This document shows positions 1 to 8,696 of a stretch of DNA of 64,000 nucleotides, piece after piece; the first letter of the stretch is position 1, and every line of letters starts with the position of its first letter. This DNA comes from Sporomusaceae bacterium FL31 (GTDB taxonomy: Bacteria; Bacillota; Negativicutes; DSM-1736; Dendrosporobacteraceae). The DNA lies in contig BIFV01000008.1 of NCBI GenBank assembly GCA_003990955.1, positions 179,066 through 243,065 on the forward strand. Direction: 5' to 3'. The notes below the pieces were generated by a model. That model made no database searches and was not told the DNA's origin. It worked only from the letters and a program-made list of their open reading frames with translations. The translations under genes and the position numbers were made by a program.

Positions 1-81
1 GTGCTGCGGTGACACAAGTCAAAACAGTTTTTTTCATTAACATATCCCCCTCATATTCTGCAACTGGTGGCTAAACCAGTC
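1..81. other. Window edge, no gene recognised
   Basis: The first 81 bases lie downstream of the stop codon of the hydrolase gene. I see no open frame and no clear terminator hairpin here. Confidence 0.4.
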
Positions 82-1518
82 TTAGTACATTCCAATCTCA
101 TTCCCGGTTTTGATGTCAATGGCTTTTTTCTTATCCTGCGGTACAGGAACGGTTTGATTGGCTGGCGGCTCAATGCCCTTTTCTACCCAGTCCACCAGCA
201 TGTCAAAGGCCTGGTGAGAGTACGGTAAAATCGGCTGCATGGCATGATTTTTATCCACCTTCGGATCGCCGACAATGGCATCGGTATGGTGAGCATGGTC
301 AATCAGGTATAAACGATGAATATTGGCTTTTCCTTTATCGGCAATCATTTTGCCATAGTAAACCGAATTATAGTTTGGGTTGATCTGTACATCCCACGTG
401 CCATGCAGGGTAATCATTGGTTTTTTTATATTACCGGTTAATGCAAATGGTTTAATATGGTCTTTCACTTTTTGAGGACGTTTGTGCCAGTCATAGTTTG
501 CATAATCTTCAGGATGCTGTCCATATTCCGACCAATCGCGATATTTCCAGTCCGGATCATATTTCATCCGTAACGAATCGTCCAATAAGCCTTTGCCGCC
601 GCGGATGGTTTTATCAATTAAAAAATCCGATTCCTCCGGCAGCCCGTAATGCGCTCTGGCTGCTGCTTTTTCCTCTACTGTTGCCTTGGGATCACGAATG
701 ATGTTGATATCCCTGTATTGGTCTATTTTGATACTGATATTGTTCACTTCCGGTGTCCATAAAACGCCCATCCAGTCAATACCGCCGTCATAAAGGTCAC
801 CGTCATTTTCCAGTGCATAACGGGTCACATAGCCGCCATTCGATTGTCCGTTGATATAGGTATACTTTGGCCCTTCGCCTTTTACTTTTTTCAGTACGTC
901 TTTGGCTGCCACGGTCAGTTCATGCATTCTCTTATTCCAAGTCGCAATACCATCATCCGAATGCAAATAGACTGTTCTGCCGCGCCAGGCTTTTTTGATT
1001 TCACCCTGAATGGTAGGAATAATTTCACCACGGGCACTTTTATCGGTATAGGCATAGGCATAAGAATTGCCGTTTTCATCGAATTTGGTTAGCACATAAT
1101 CGCTTAATCGCTGGTCTGCCGACAATTCACTGCCTGTTCCGCCCGGTGCGCCAACAACCAGTCTGCCATTCCATTTATCCGGGATCCTCATCACAAAATG
1201 AGCATCACCGATAATTCCTTTAATCTGAATTCCCGGTACCACGCCTTTTGGTATCGTCCATGCAGGACGTGACGGATTGCCTGCTGCATCCCAGTCACTG
1301 TAATTACGGCCGTCATTTCTTAATGATTCCAGAAACTCCTTATACTGCTCCGGATTATTGGTTGTCATATCATCCAAATGTTCTGTCACTACATCATGTG
1401 CACCATCAATAAAGGTCGACATGGCCTGCACATTCGGCGTAATGAGCAATCCGCTCAGCATCACTGCGCCAGCAATTACGATTGCTTTCATCAGGCCAAA
1501 TTTCTCAAATCCTTTCAT
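82..1518 (-). CDS. Exported alpha/beta hydrolase, tannase / 3-hydroxybutyrate-oligomer-hydrolase-like
   Basis: A 478-aa predicted secreted esterase-type hydrolase. Residues 1-32 form a signal peptide (hydrophobic stretch around 11-28, cleavage likely after V-Q-A). The nucleophile elbow is G-Q-S-N-G, with Ser226 as nucleophile. Asp376 (in H-G-T-W-D) and one of the histidines in the D-H-A-H-H cluster (408-411) are plausible remaining triad members. The size and the late Asp/His fit tannase-like and 3-hydroxybutyrate oligomer hydrolase families, but the substrate cannot be read from sequence. The start is supported by AGGAGG seven bases upstream of the ATG. It lies 80 bases downstream of the M20 peptidase gene on the same strand and may be co-transcribed with the malic enzyme/DcuC block. 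Confidence 0.65.
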   Translation of the reverse strand: MKGFEKFGLMKAIVIAGAVMLSGLLITPNVQAMSTFIDGAHDVVTEHLDDMTTNNPEQYKEFLESLRNDGRNYSDWDAAGNPSRPAWTIPKGVVPGIQIKGIIGDAHFVMRIPDKWNGRLVVGAPGGTGSELSADQRLSDYVLTKFDENGNSYAYAYTDKSARGEIIPTIQGEIKKAWRGRTVYLHSDDGIATWNKRMHELTVAAKDVLKKVKGEGPKYTYINGQSNGGYVTRYALENDGDLYDGGIDWMGVLWTPEVNNISIKIDQYRDINIIRDPKATVEEKAAARAHYGLPEESDFLIDKTIRGGKGLLDDSLRMKYDPDWKYRDWSEYGQHPEDYANYDWHKRPQKVKDHIKPFALTGNIKKPMITLHGTWDVQINPNYNSVYYGKMIADKGKANIHRLYLIDHAHHTDAIVGDPKVDKNHAMQPILPYSHQAFDMLVDWVEKGIEPPANQTVPVPQDKKKAIDIKTGNEIGMY

Positions 1519-1598
1519 GATTCATCCTCCTGCTTATTGATTTTGAATCGCTTTCTGAATGCCGCTAAGTTTCAAGTAAAAATGCATTCCGAAATCAC

Positions 1599-2744
1599 TT
1601 ACTTTTTCCAATGAACTGCATAAGCAATGATGTTGCTTAACAGTTCATACCGCGGTATCACACTGGCGATTTCCAGGTATTCCTGAGCACTATGCGCACC
1701 ACCACCGACAGGGCCCAGACCGTCAATGGTCGGGGTACCCGCTGCTGCTGAAAAACTGCCGTCAGAACCACCGCCGCTTGCTGTCCAGCCAAATTTTAAT
1801 TGCATGGATTGACCAATTTCATCAATGGCCTGGCTGAGTTCTTCAGTCTTTGCATCAGGGACCATAGATGGGCGCGTAATCCCGCCCGTAATCTTGGCTG
1901 TCGTTCCGGCTACATGCGGCTGGGCAGCCAAATCCTGCATCAACTGTTCAATCATTGTCACTTCATTTTTGTCGTAGAAACGAAGATCCAATTCTGCTCT
2001 TGCTTTATTGGGTACAGAACTAATTGAAGTCCCCCCGGAAATCTTACCAATATTCAACGTCGTTCCCTTTGTATAATCCGTTTTAGCTTGCAAGGCCAAA
2101 ACCCAATGCGCAATCTCTTCGATGGCATTACACCCTTTTTGATGATCAACACCGGCGTGGGCCTCAACCCCGTCAATCTCAATAAAATAACGGCCAATCC
2201 CTTTGCGCTTATTCACAAGATCGCCATTGGCCCGTGCTCCTTCAAGCACCAGCGTGCAGGTACTTTTCTTTGCCAGCTCTTCCGAATGCTTTTGTGAATA
2301 TTTTGAGCTAATGCCCTCATGGTCACTGTTTAAGAAGACGCAAACCGCTTTATTGGTTAGCTTTCCTGCCTTCTCCAATGCCGCCAAAGCATAAAAGCCA
2401 CTCAGTAAACCCGCCTTGCAGTCAATGACACCCGGGCCGTAAGCACGTCCATCTCTCATAGAAAATGGCCTTTCTTTAGCCGTACCGATTGGAAAAATCG
2501 TATCCATGTGCGCCAAAATCAGCACGTCAATCTGCTTTGCCACTTGGTTGGTGATTTCAAGACAAGGGCCGATTGTGTCATTAAACTGGAGCACGTTCAC
2601 TTGCCAGCCTAAAGAACGATATTTTGCTGCCATAAACTCGGCAATTTTTGCTGTACCTGCTGCATCTGAAGATACGCTGTCAATGTTCACTAAATACTCA
2701 AGTTCTTTTAGATAGTCCGATAGTTCTAAGTTTGCTATTTCCAT
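1599..2744 (-). CDS. M20-family metallopeptidase, carboxypeptidase G2-like
   Basis: A 381-aa protein of the M20 di-zinc amidohydrolase family (glutamate carboxypeptidase / ArgE / DapE type), probably cytoplasmic. Visible metal ligands are His79 and Asp81 in A-H-M-D-T, bridging Asp108 in G-V-I-D-C-K, and a C-terminal G-G-A-H-S histidine. Glu143 aligns with the second acidic residue of the usual D-E-E motif. Oddly, that motif reads D-H-E here (141-143), so the residue normally acting as catalytic general base appears to be His142. Activity is therefore uncertain; it may be an altered-specificity or inactive member. It follows the DcuC-type carrier by 26 bases, which suggests co-expression with C4-dicarboxylate or N-acyl amino-acid use. 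Confidence 0.75.
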   Translation of the reverse strand: MEIANLELSDYLKELEYLVNIDSVSSDAAGTAKIAEFMAAKYRSLGWQVNVLQFNDTIGPCLEITNQVAKQIDVLILAHMDTIFPIGTAKERPFSMRDGRAYGPGVIDCKAGLLSGFYALAALEKAGKLTNKAVCVFLNSDHEGISSKYSQKHSEELAKKSTCTLVLEGARANGDLVNKRKGIGRYFIEIDGVEAHAGVDHQKGCNAIEEIAHWVLALQAKTDYTKGTTLNIGKISGGTSISSVPNKARAELDLRFYDKNEVTMIEQLMQDLAAQPHVAGTTAKITGGITRPSMVPDAKTEELSQAIDEIGQSMQLKFGWTASGGGSDGSFSAAAGTPTIDGLGPVGGGAHSAQEYLEIASVIPRYELLSNIIAYAVHWKK

Positions 2745-2770
2745 AACACGATCACCCTTTTCTCTTTATC

Positions 2771-4120
2771 TTAAATCAGCAGCAGGGATGCGATTGTTGT
2801 GACAATTAACCCTGCACCTAATGGAATCATGGTTCTTTTTGCAATATCAAACGGCGAAATGGCCGCAATCCCTGCAACCGCGATCATAACGGCTGAAATA
2901 GGAGAAATAGAGCGGGCCAGCGTTGCTGAAAACTGCATTGGAATAAGCATTTCTACTGGATTTACACCATGATGGGATGCGATGACAGGTGCCAGTCCAG
3001 CAAAGGAGAACACCGTTGCATCCCCAGACCCGGTTAGAATAGTGGCACCAGCAATAACCGTTTGCAGTAAAATGGTCATGGCTTCTTCCCCAAGACCAGC
3101 ATTCTTGGAAGCCGTAATGACTGTATCGACCGCCCCAATAGCGCCTAGCCCGGTAGCAAACAGTTCCCCTGCAATAATCAGGGTGACTACACTGGCAAAC
3201 GCACTGCCCATGCCGTCAAAGAATTTTTGGATGCCACTAAACACTTCTTTTAACTGACGCGTCCGGATGAACTCGAAAATCATGGCAATAAATAAACCAA
3301 AAAACATGGCACTGACCAAACTCATTTTTAGTTTGGAACCAACGACCGGACTGAAAGCAAAGATCATCAATAGCGGTAAAATGGGCAGGATTGCATAAAT
3401 CTTAGGAGGTAACTCGCCTGCTTTTGTTTCAAGCTTCTCAGCCCCGGCTAAACCTTCTTTTCGGTCAAAGTAACGCTGAACAATGGCGTGTAATACTGCG
3501 ATGGTCAGAATAACCGGAATAGCAACCACTAATTGATAATTGATAAAATAATCAACCACATCAATACCGGCTGTCTTGGCCATCAGATTCGACGTTCCCG
3601 CTGCCGGTCCCAGGTCGATACAGGATGCACTGACAATGACCGCGGCCGCTGCCCCGCGTGATACACCCAAACTCAGTAAGATGGGAAACATGGTCGCCAT
3701 CAGCAGTACACCAAGTCCCGCTGCACTGGTAATGGCCATTTTCATCAACTGGCCGATCAGATAAGCACAGGCCACCATCACATACGGCGAACGGATGAAC
3801 TGCAGTGGTTTTACGCCAATATGGACAAAGGCTTTACTGGCACCGATCACATCCATGTATTTAACAAACCCGCTGACCGACATGATCATCAATCCCAAGC
3901 CGGCAACACGATTACTGGTTAGATCTTCAACCACTTTAAAAATATCCAGCCAGCTGTTTCCCGTACTTTGCTTTGCGGCAATAATCGGATGACCGATAAT
4001 AATGGCACTGGCCAGAAGAATTATTCCCCCCAATAGAATGACTGTTTGAGGTTTATATTTTTTGTAAACCAAATAAGCAATCAGTACAATAACTAGACTT
4101 GCAATGACAACTCCTAGCAA
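2771..4120 (-). CDS. C4-dicarboxylate carrier, DcuC-like
   Basis: A 449-aa polytopic membrane protein with about 12 hydrophobic segments and Gly/Ala/Ser-rich helices typical of the DcuC anaerobic C4-dicarboxylate carriers, which exchange or take up fumarate, malate or succinate. The start codon is TTG (4118-4120), supported by AAGGGG six bases upstream. The gene lies directly downstream of malic enzyme on the same strand, so malate is the simplest substrate guess. The family assignment rests on overall composition and length; an exact transport mode is not deducible. Confidence 0.7.
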   Translation of the reverse strand: MLGVVIASLVIVLIAYLVYKKYKPQTVILLGGIILLASAIIIGHPIIAAKQSTGNSWLDIFKVVEDLTSNRVAGLGLMIMSVSGFVKYMDVIGASKAFVHIGVKPLQFIRSPYVMVACAYLIGQLMKMAITSAAGLGVLLMATMFPILLSLGVSRGAAAAVIVSASCIDLGPAAGTSNLMAKTAGIDVVDYFINYQLVVAIPVILTIAVLHAIVQRYFDRKEGLAGAEKLETKAGELPPKIYAILPILPLLMIFAFSPVVGSKLKMSLVSAMFFGLFIAMIFEFIRTRQLKEVFSGIQKFFDGMGSAFASVVTLIIAGELFATGLGAIGAVDTVITASKNAGLGEEAMTILLQTVIAGATILTGSGDATVFSFAGLAPVIASHHGVNPVEMLIPMQFSATLARSISPISAVMIAVAGIAAISPFDIAKRTMIPLGAGLIVTTIASLLLI

Positions 4121-4257
4121 ACTGCACCCCTTCTTTCCCTGTTGATTAATCTAATTCCTCAATCGACTCTGTCGGTACACAGAATTTGATAATGAAAACT
4201 CCCCCTTTGTTTAGATTCTCCTGGCATCAAAGTACCTGCTGCAGTGTTTCACCCAGT

Positions 4258-5490
4258 TTATACGCCCTTGATTCTGGCTGCCGCCATTTCTCTGACTTGC
4301 TCAGGATCTTTATTGATTCTGGCTGCGCCGGTTTGAATGGCTGCCCGGGCAACCGCGGCCGCTACCGCAGGTGCTACCCGGGGATCAAAGACGTTTGGTA
4401 CTACATAATCTTCCCGCAGCTGGTTTTCAGGCACTAAATCGGCAATGGCATAAGCAGCCGCCAGTTTCATGGCTTCGTTGATTTTTCGCGCCCGTACATC
4501 AATGGCACCGCGAAACAGTCCCGGGAAAACCAAAACATTGTTTACCTGATTCGGCGAGTCTGATCTGCCCGTACCGGCAACCTTAACGCCTGCAGCCTTA
4601 GCAGCCTCATAGCTGATTTCCGGTTCAGGATTACACAAGGCTAACACAATCGGATCTTGATTCATACAGCGAATGTCCTGGGCTGAAAATACGCCAGGAG
4701 CGGATACGCCAATCAATACATCGGCTCCCTGCACGGCTTCCATGAGCCCGCCTTGAATCTTTTGCTTATTGGTCTTTGGCAGTAACATGGCTTGAACGCT
4801 GTTAACCCGTTTCATATTCATGCCTTCCCGCATAACGCCTTGAGAATCCAGCATGATGACCGACTGTGCACCGGCGTCGAGTAATAGTTGGACAATAGCT
4901 GTACCGGCTGCACCGGCTCCATTCACAACAATGCGAACCTGTTCAATGGCTTTTCCGACCAGTCTCAGGGCACCAAGCAGTGTAGCCAGACAGGCAATGG
5001 CTGTTCCATGCTGATCATCATGAAATACTGGAATATCCATAATTTTTTTCAGTTCATTTTCAATTTCATAGCATTTGGGCGATTCAATATCTTCTAAATT
5101 GATACCCGCAAAGCATGGCTGTAATAAACGAACGGTTTCGATAAATTTTGCGGCATCTTTGGTGTCAAGACAGATAGGTATTGCATCCACATCGCCGAGC
5201 AGTTTATACAAGACTGCTTTCCCTTCCATCACCGGCATGCTGGCCTCCGGACCGATGTCCCCTAAGCCCAATACCCTGGTTCCGTCGGTGACAACCCCCA
5301 CCATATTGCCGCGGCAGGTATATTCAAAGGATAAGTCTTTATTGGCTTGAATTTCCTTACAAGGTTCCGCTACCCCCGGGGTGTAGGCCAAACTAAGATC
5401 ATATTCATTTTTTAATCCAACCTTGGTCACTATTTTCAGCTTGCCTTGATGCTCCCTGTGAAATGCCAGGGCTTCCTTACGTAGATTCAT
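4258..5490 (-). CDS. NAD-dependent malic enzyme (malate to pyruvate + CO2)
   Basis: A 410-aa bacterial short-form malic enzyme. Catalytic Tyr36 lies in A-Y-T-P-G-V, the lysine in M-E-G-K (Lys91) is the expected base, and N-L-E-D (131-134) with F-H-D-D-Q-H-G-T (156-163) supply divalent-metal ligands. G-A-G-A-A-G (191-196) is the dinucleotide loop; NAD preference is inferred from family, not proven. The start is backed by GAGGAG eight bases upstream. It is the first gene of a likely operon with a DcuC-type carrier. A LysR regulator gene lies just upstream in the same orientation. An inverted repeat at 5570-5588 sits about 80 bases before the start. Confidence 0.9.
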   Translation of the reverse strand: MNLRKEALAFHREHQGKLKIVTKVGLKNEYDLSLAYTPGVAEPCKEIQANKDLSFEYTCRGNMVGVVTDGTRVLGLGDIGPEASMPVMEGKAVLYKLLGDVDAIPICLDTKDAAKFIETVRLLQPCFAGINLEDIESPKCYEIENELKKIMDIPVFHDDQHGTAIACLATLLGALRLVGKAIEQVRIVVNGAGAAGTAIVQLLLDAGAQSVIMLDSQGVMREGMNMKRVNSVQAMLLPKTNKQKIQGGLMEAVQGADVLIGVSAPGVFSAQDIRCMNQDPIVLALCNPEPEISYEAAKAAGVKVAGTGRSDSPNQVNNVLVFPGLFRGAIDVRARKINEAMKLAAAYAIADLVPENQLREDYVVPNVFDPRVAPAVAAAVARAAIQTGAARINKDPEQVREMAAARIKGV

Positions 5491-5569
5491 CTCATTCTCT
5501 CCTCATAATTGACTTGCATTGGCTGGAGTCGGCTGACTCGCCCGCTGCCTCGTCGAATGGCTCCTGCAG

Positions 5570-5588
5570 GACAAACTTCTGGTTTGTC
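5570..5588. promoter_or_regulatory. Inverted repeat upstream of malic enzyme, operator candidate
   Basis: Two perfect 7-base arms, GACAAAC and GTTTGTC, are separated by five bases (TTCTG). The site lies 80 bases upstream of the malic enzyme start and downstream of the LysR gene. A role as regulator site or leader hairpin is inference. Confidence 0.4.
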
Positions 5589-5729
5589 AATTCAGGCAAA
5601 GCAAAATTTCAAAATTATCGAAAAACTTTTGCTCTATTTCATCATACGAGATTATTCGTTTTTCGGGAAATATCAAGTTTCTATCATACAATAGTCTACG
5701 CCTATAGACTGTCTGCAGGTTGTGCGGCC

Positions 5730-5771
5730 AAAAACAAAAAGAAGCCGGTGAGTGTAAAGCTCACCAGCTTC
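5730..5771 (-). terminator. Intrinsic terminator after the LysR gene
   Basis: A 12-bp stem with one G-U or mismatch position (GAAGCTGGTGAG paired with CTCACCGGCTTC) is followed on the minus strand by TTTTTGTTTTT, just past the LysR stop codon at 5784. Confidence 0.85.
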
Positions 5772-5783
5772 CTAATCCTGCTG

Positions 5784-6671
5784 TCAGCGCCCGGACCGGT
5801 TGTGCTGCATAAATTCAATAAATTCACGCGATACTGCCGATAAATAGCGTTCTTTGGCCCAAATAAATCCGGTTTTAAATTCAATTGGCTCTTGCAGCGG
5901 CCTGGTAATAATCCGTGGATTGTCTTTAATAATCGCAATTTCCCCATCAAGCACGAACGAAATGCCGGCTCCGCTGGCTACCATATTAAAGGTAGTCGCA
6001 ACCTGCAAGGGAGTAAACAAGATATTAGGCTTAAAATGATGCTTTTCACACTCAGCCATAATTTTTCCCCGAATATAGCTTCCTCCGGCACATAAAATAA
6101 ACTTCTCCTGCTGCAGCTGCTGGAATGAAATGACATCCAACTGGCTTAAAGGATGTTCGGCCGGAAGAATGACCAGTAATTTGCCGTTTGAAAATGGCAG
6201 GGTGTTGAAAGCTGGCAATTGTTCGGATAATACAATAAACCCTAACTCAAACGTCTCAGCAGAAATTCCGTCAATGATGTTTTGAACACCCCGCTCATAA
6301 ATCTGTAAACTAACATTGGGGTATTGTGAAGCATATTGCGAAAAAATGACCGGAAACATCCAGGAACCGAGCGATGTCGGGATAGCCAGACGAAGAATTC
6401 GTTTGGCTTTAGCACCAAGATCACTCATTTCATTCACCAAATTTTGCACATCACTCAGAATACACCGCGTGCGTGCTAAAAATAATTCGCCTTCACCAGT
6501 TAGCGAGACCGCACGATGAGACCGCTGCAGTAAAGATACTCCCAGTTCCTCCTCCAGTTTGAGTATCGAAGCTGTTATTGATGGCTGAGCAACATGAAGT
6601 TCCTCTGCTGCCCTGGTAAAACTCTTTAACCTGCTGACAGCTTCAAAATATTCCAGCCTTCTTAAATCCAT
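5784..6671 (-). CDS. LysR-family transcriptional regulator
   Basis: A 295-aa regulator with an N-terminal winged helix-turn-helix (the R-R-L-E-Y-F-E-A-V start and the A-A-E-E-L-H-V-A-Q-P-S-I-T helix are typical) and a C-terminal periplasmic-binding-protein-like effector domain. A longer open frame runs to 6800, but the ATG at 6671 is preferred: it is preceded by GGAGGT at the right distance and gives the usual LysR N-terminus. It likely controls the adjacent malic enzyme/DcuC genes in response to a C4-dicarboxylate or related acid; this is inferred from neighbourhood only. Confidence 0.88.
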   Translation of the reverse strand: MDLRRLEYFEAVSRLKSFTRAAEELHVAQPSITASILKLEEELGVSLLQRSHRAVSLTGEGELFLARTRCILSDVQNLVNEMSDLGAKAKRILRLAIPTSLGSWMFPVIFSQYASQYPNVSLQIYERGVQNIIDGISAETFELGFIVLSEQLPAFNTLPFSNGKLLVILPAEHPLSQLDVISFQQLQQEKFILCAGGSYIRGKIMAECEKHHFKPNILFTPLQVATTFNMVASGAGISFVLDGEIAIIKDNPRIITRPLQEPIEFKTGFIWAKERYLSAVSREFIEFMQHNRSGR

Positions 6672-6884
6672 GACATGACCTCCAATCATCAAGACAGATG
6701 ACCCACAAGATAAACCAGTTCGTCCCCAAAAAGCACGTAAAAAAAGAATACCTGCTAGAATTCTTTTGACTAATCTTCTCCTGATAATCCTGCCATACAT
6801 AACTTAACTGTTATTATAACTCTTTACAGATTTTTCTGGCAATTCCTTTTTCAGCAGAGACCAGCAATCTATTCAAGCAAGGAA

Positions 6885-6910
6885 GAAGCAAAAAAACGTC
6901 CCCTTGCTTC
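6885..6910. repeat. REP-like palindrome, third copy of the RAYT-associated repeat
   Basis: The 26-base sequence starts GAAGCA and ends TTGCTTC, with AACGTCCCC inside. It matches, with one base shorter A-run, the 27-base repeats that flank the tyrosine transposase at 32222 and 33101. It lies between the LysR and deacetylase genes, 25 kb from the transposase. Confidence 0.8.
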
Positions 6911-6943
6911 TCGGTAATTTCTTTTTTCAGAGGGGAATCATAA

Positions 6944-6979
6944 ACAAAAACCATTCAAGCAGCAATGCTTGAATGGTTT
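6944..6979 (-). terminator. Intrinsic terminator of the whiA/deacetylase operon
   Basis: A perfect 13-bp stem (AACCATTCAAGCA paired with TGCTTGAATGGTT) with a TTGC loop is followed on the minus strand by TTTTTG, immediately after the deacetylase stop. Confidence 0.88.
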
Positions 6980-6980
6980 G

Positions 6981-7739
6981 CTATAGGCCCAATTTGCTGT
7001 AAATGTTGGCTCGCAACATTCTTAATTTAAACTCCCACATGCCATATTTGGGGCGCGGAATGCTGATACGTTTTAACGAATAGACATGCTGATCAAGATT
7101 GTTATAACCTGGTACACCCGTACAAGCGCCACGATAACCGGTTTCTGCTAAAAGTGGAAAGATATCAGCATCATAGCTGCCAAAAGGATAGGCTAAAAAG
7201 TCCACCGGCGTACCTAAATTTTGCTCCAGTGTCTTCTTTGACTTAGCAATCTGCCGGCGTTTCTCTGTCACGTCAGCTTGCCCAAGCGCAATATGACTGG
7301 CGGTATGGGAGCCAATCTCAGTATGTTGAGACTGCATGGCTTTAATTTGTTCCCAGGTTAGATAGTTGGGCTGTCCCACTGCCTCACTAATAACAAAGAC
7401 GGTAGCTTTCAGCTGATATTTTTCCAGAATCGGTAAAGCAGTCAGATAATTATCCGCATAACCATCATCAAAAGTGATGATGATGGGCTTGTCAGGCAGC
7501 TTTTTCTGACCATCCCTGGCCATAAAATATTCGGTTAACGAGATAGCTGTGTACCCCTGCTCAGCCAAATACTTCATATGACGATCGAAATCCACGGTAT
7601 CAATGCTATAGGGCTGAGGGTCTTCATTCACCATATGATAAGCAAGAATAGGGACTCCCTGCGCTGGTGCGAGCAGCCATAACAACCCAACAGCAACAAA
7701 AAAGGCGCCTAGCGCCAAGATTTTATTCAAGCAGCTCAT
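6981..7739 (-). CDS. Polysaccharide deacetylase (NodB-domain), membrane-anchored or secreted
   Basis: A 252-aa carbohydrate esterase family 4 protein. Residues 7-28 form one hydrophobic signal or anchor segment. The catalytic T-F-D-D motif (Asp91/Asp92) and the H-x-x-x-H zinc pair (His145, His149 in S-H-T-A-S-H) are intact. Members remove acetyl groups from peptidoglycan or exopolysaccharide outside the cytoplasmic membrane; which substrate is unknown. The start codon overlaps the end of whiA by 17 bases, so translation is probably coupled. A terminator follows at once, making it the last gene of the operon. Confidence 0.85.
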   Translation of the reverse strand: MSCLNKILALGAFFVAVGLLWLLAPAQGVPILAYHMVNEDPQPYSIDTVDFDRHMKYLAEQGYTAISLTEYFMARDGQKKLPDKPIIITFDDGYADNYLTALPILEKYQLKATVFVISEAVGQPNYLTWEQIKAMQSQHTEIGSHTASHIALGQADVTEKRRQIAKSKKTLEQNLGTPVDFLAYPFGSYDADIFPLLAETGYRGACTGVPGYNNLDQHVYSLKRISIPRPKYGMWEFKLRMLRANIYSKLGL

Positions 7740-8682
7740 GTTGATCCTCCCCGGCTAACTCCAGAGCAATCTGTTCTAATTTGCGCAGGCGGTGGTTGAT
7801 TCCCGATTTCCCCACCTGTCCCCCCAAAGCGTCCACTAATTCCTGGAGAGCCGCTTCAGGATGCTCCAGCCTAAGTCTGGCAACTTCCTGAAGATTGGGC
7901 GGTAATTTAGCCAGTCCCATGACTCGGTCGATAAGCTTAATGCGCTCAACCTGCCGAAAAGCAGCGTTCACGGTCTTCTGCAAATTGGCAGTCTCACAAT
8001 TAACCAGCCGGTTGACTTGGTTGCGCATATCTTTTACCACCCGAACGTTTTCAAATGCCATCAAAGCATTGCCTGCTCCAATAATTCGCAAAAAAGAGGT
8101 AATGGCATCGCCATCTTTCAGATAAACCACAACATCGTTTTTACGATCAGTCTGCCGGACAGGCAAATCAAAATTCTTCATAATGGAAACCAGCATTTTG
8201 GCAAAATCGTGATTACCGGTAACCAGTTCGAGATGGTATTCTCCTTCTGGCTTATTGACAGAGCCGCCCCCAAGAAAGGCTCCCCGCAAATAAGAGCGAC
8301 GACAGCAGGCTTTGCGTAAAATACCAGAATCACGCCCGGCATTTAAATTGTCATCCCGAATAATCCCCAGGGCATTCAGCAGCTCAGCTACCACCGGGGA
8401 TGGGACAACTTTGATCAGATAACTGTTATTTTTCTTTAAGCGGCGACCGCGGGTAACCATGACTTCAGTTTTAAGCTTAAACCCGCTCTTAATCAGGGTT
8501 AATACTTTACGGGCAATGGCGGCATTCTCAGTCGTAAAATTAATCCCTAAATTTTTATTACCGCCAATGAGCATAGTGCCTCCCATTCGCATTAGCGAGG
8601 CTAACTCAGCAACATGGCAGCAATAATTGTCCCCTGTTACACGCGCTAATTCGTTTTTTACATCGGTTGAATAGGATGACAC
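7723..8682 (-). CDS. whiA: DNA-binding protein WhiA
   Basis: A 319-aa WhiA: an N-terminal LAGLIDADG-homing-endonuclease-like fold (two repeats, with R-G-A-F-L-G-G-G-S near the centre) and a C-terminal helix-turn-helix. In Firmicutes WhiA affects chromosome segregation and division; in actinomycetes it activates sporulation septation genes. The order PHP, rapZ, yvcK, whiA matches the conserved rapZ-yvcK-whiA cluster, which strongly supports the call. It is 14 bases downstream of yvcK. Confidence 0.95.
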   Translation of the reverse strand: MSSYSTDVKNELARVTGDNYCCHVAELASLMRMGGTMLIGGNKNLGINFTTENAAIARKVLTLIKSGFKLKTEVMVTRGRRLKKNNSYLIKVVPSPVVAELLNALGIIRDDNLNAGRDSGILRKACCRRSYLRGAFLGGGSVNKPEGEYHLELVTGNHDFAKMLVSIMKNFDLPVRQTDRKNDVVVYLKDGDAITSFLRIIGAGNALMAFENVRVVKDMRNQVNRLVNCETANLQKTVNAAFRQVERIKLIDRVMGLAKLPPNLQEVARLRLEHPEAALQELVDALGGQVGKSGINHRLRKLEQIALELAGEDQHELLE

Positions 8683-8696
8683 AGGCTTTCATTCCT

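Noticed and set aside
5702..5950. 82-aa minus-strand frame overlapping the LysR gene end
   Set aside because: Read through the LysR coding region and terminator in another frame; no ribosome binding site. A shadow of the real gene.
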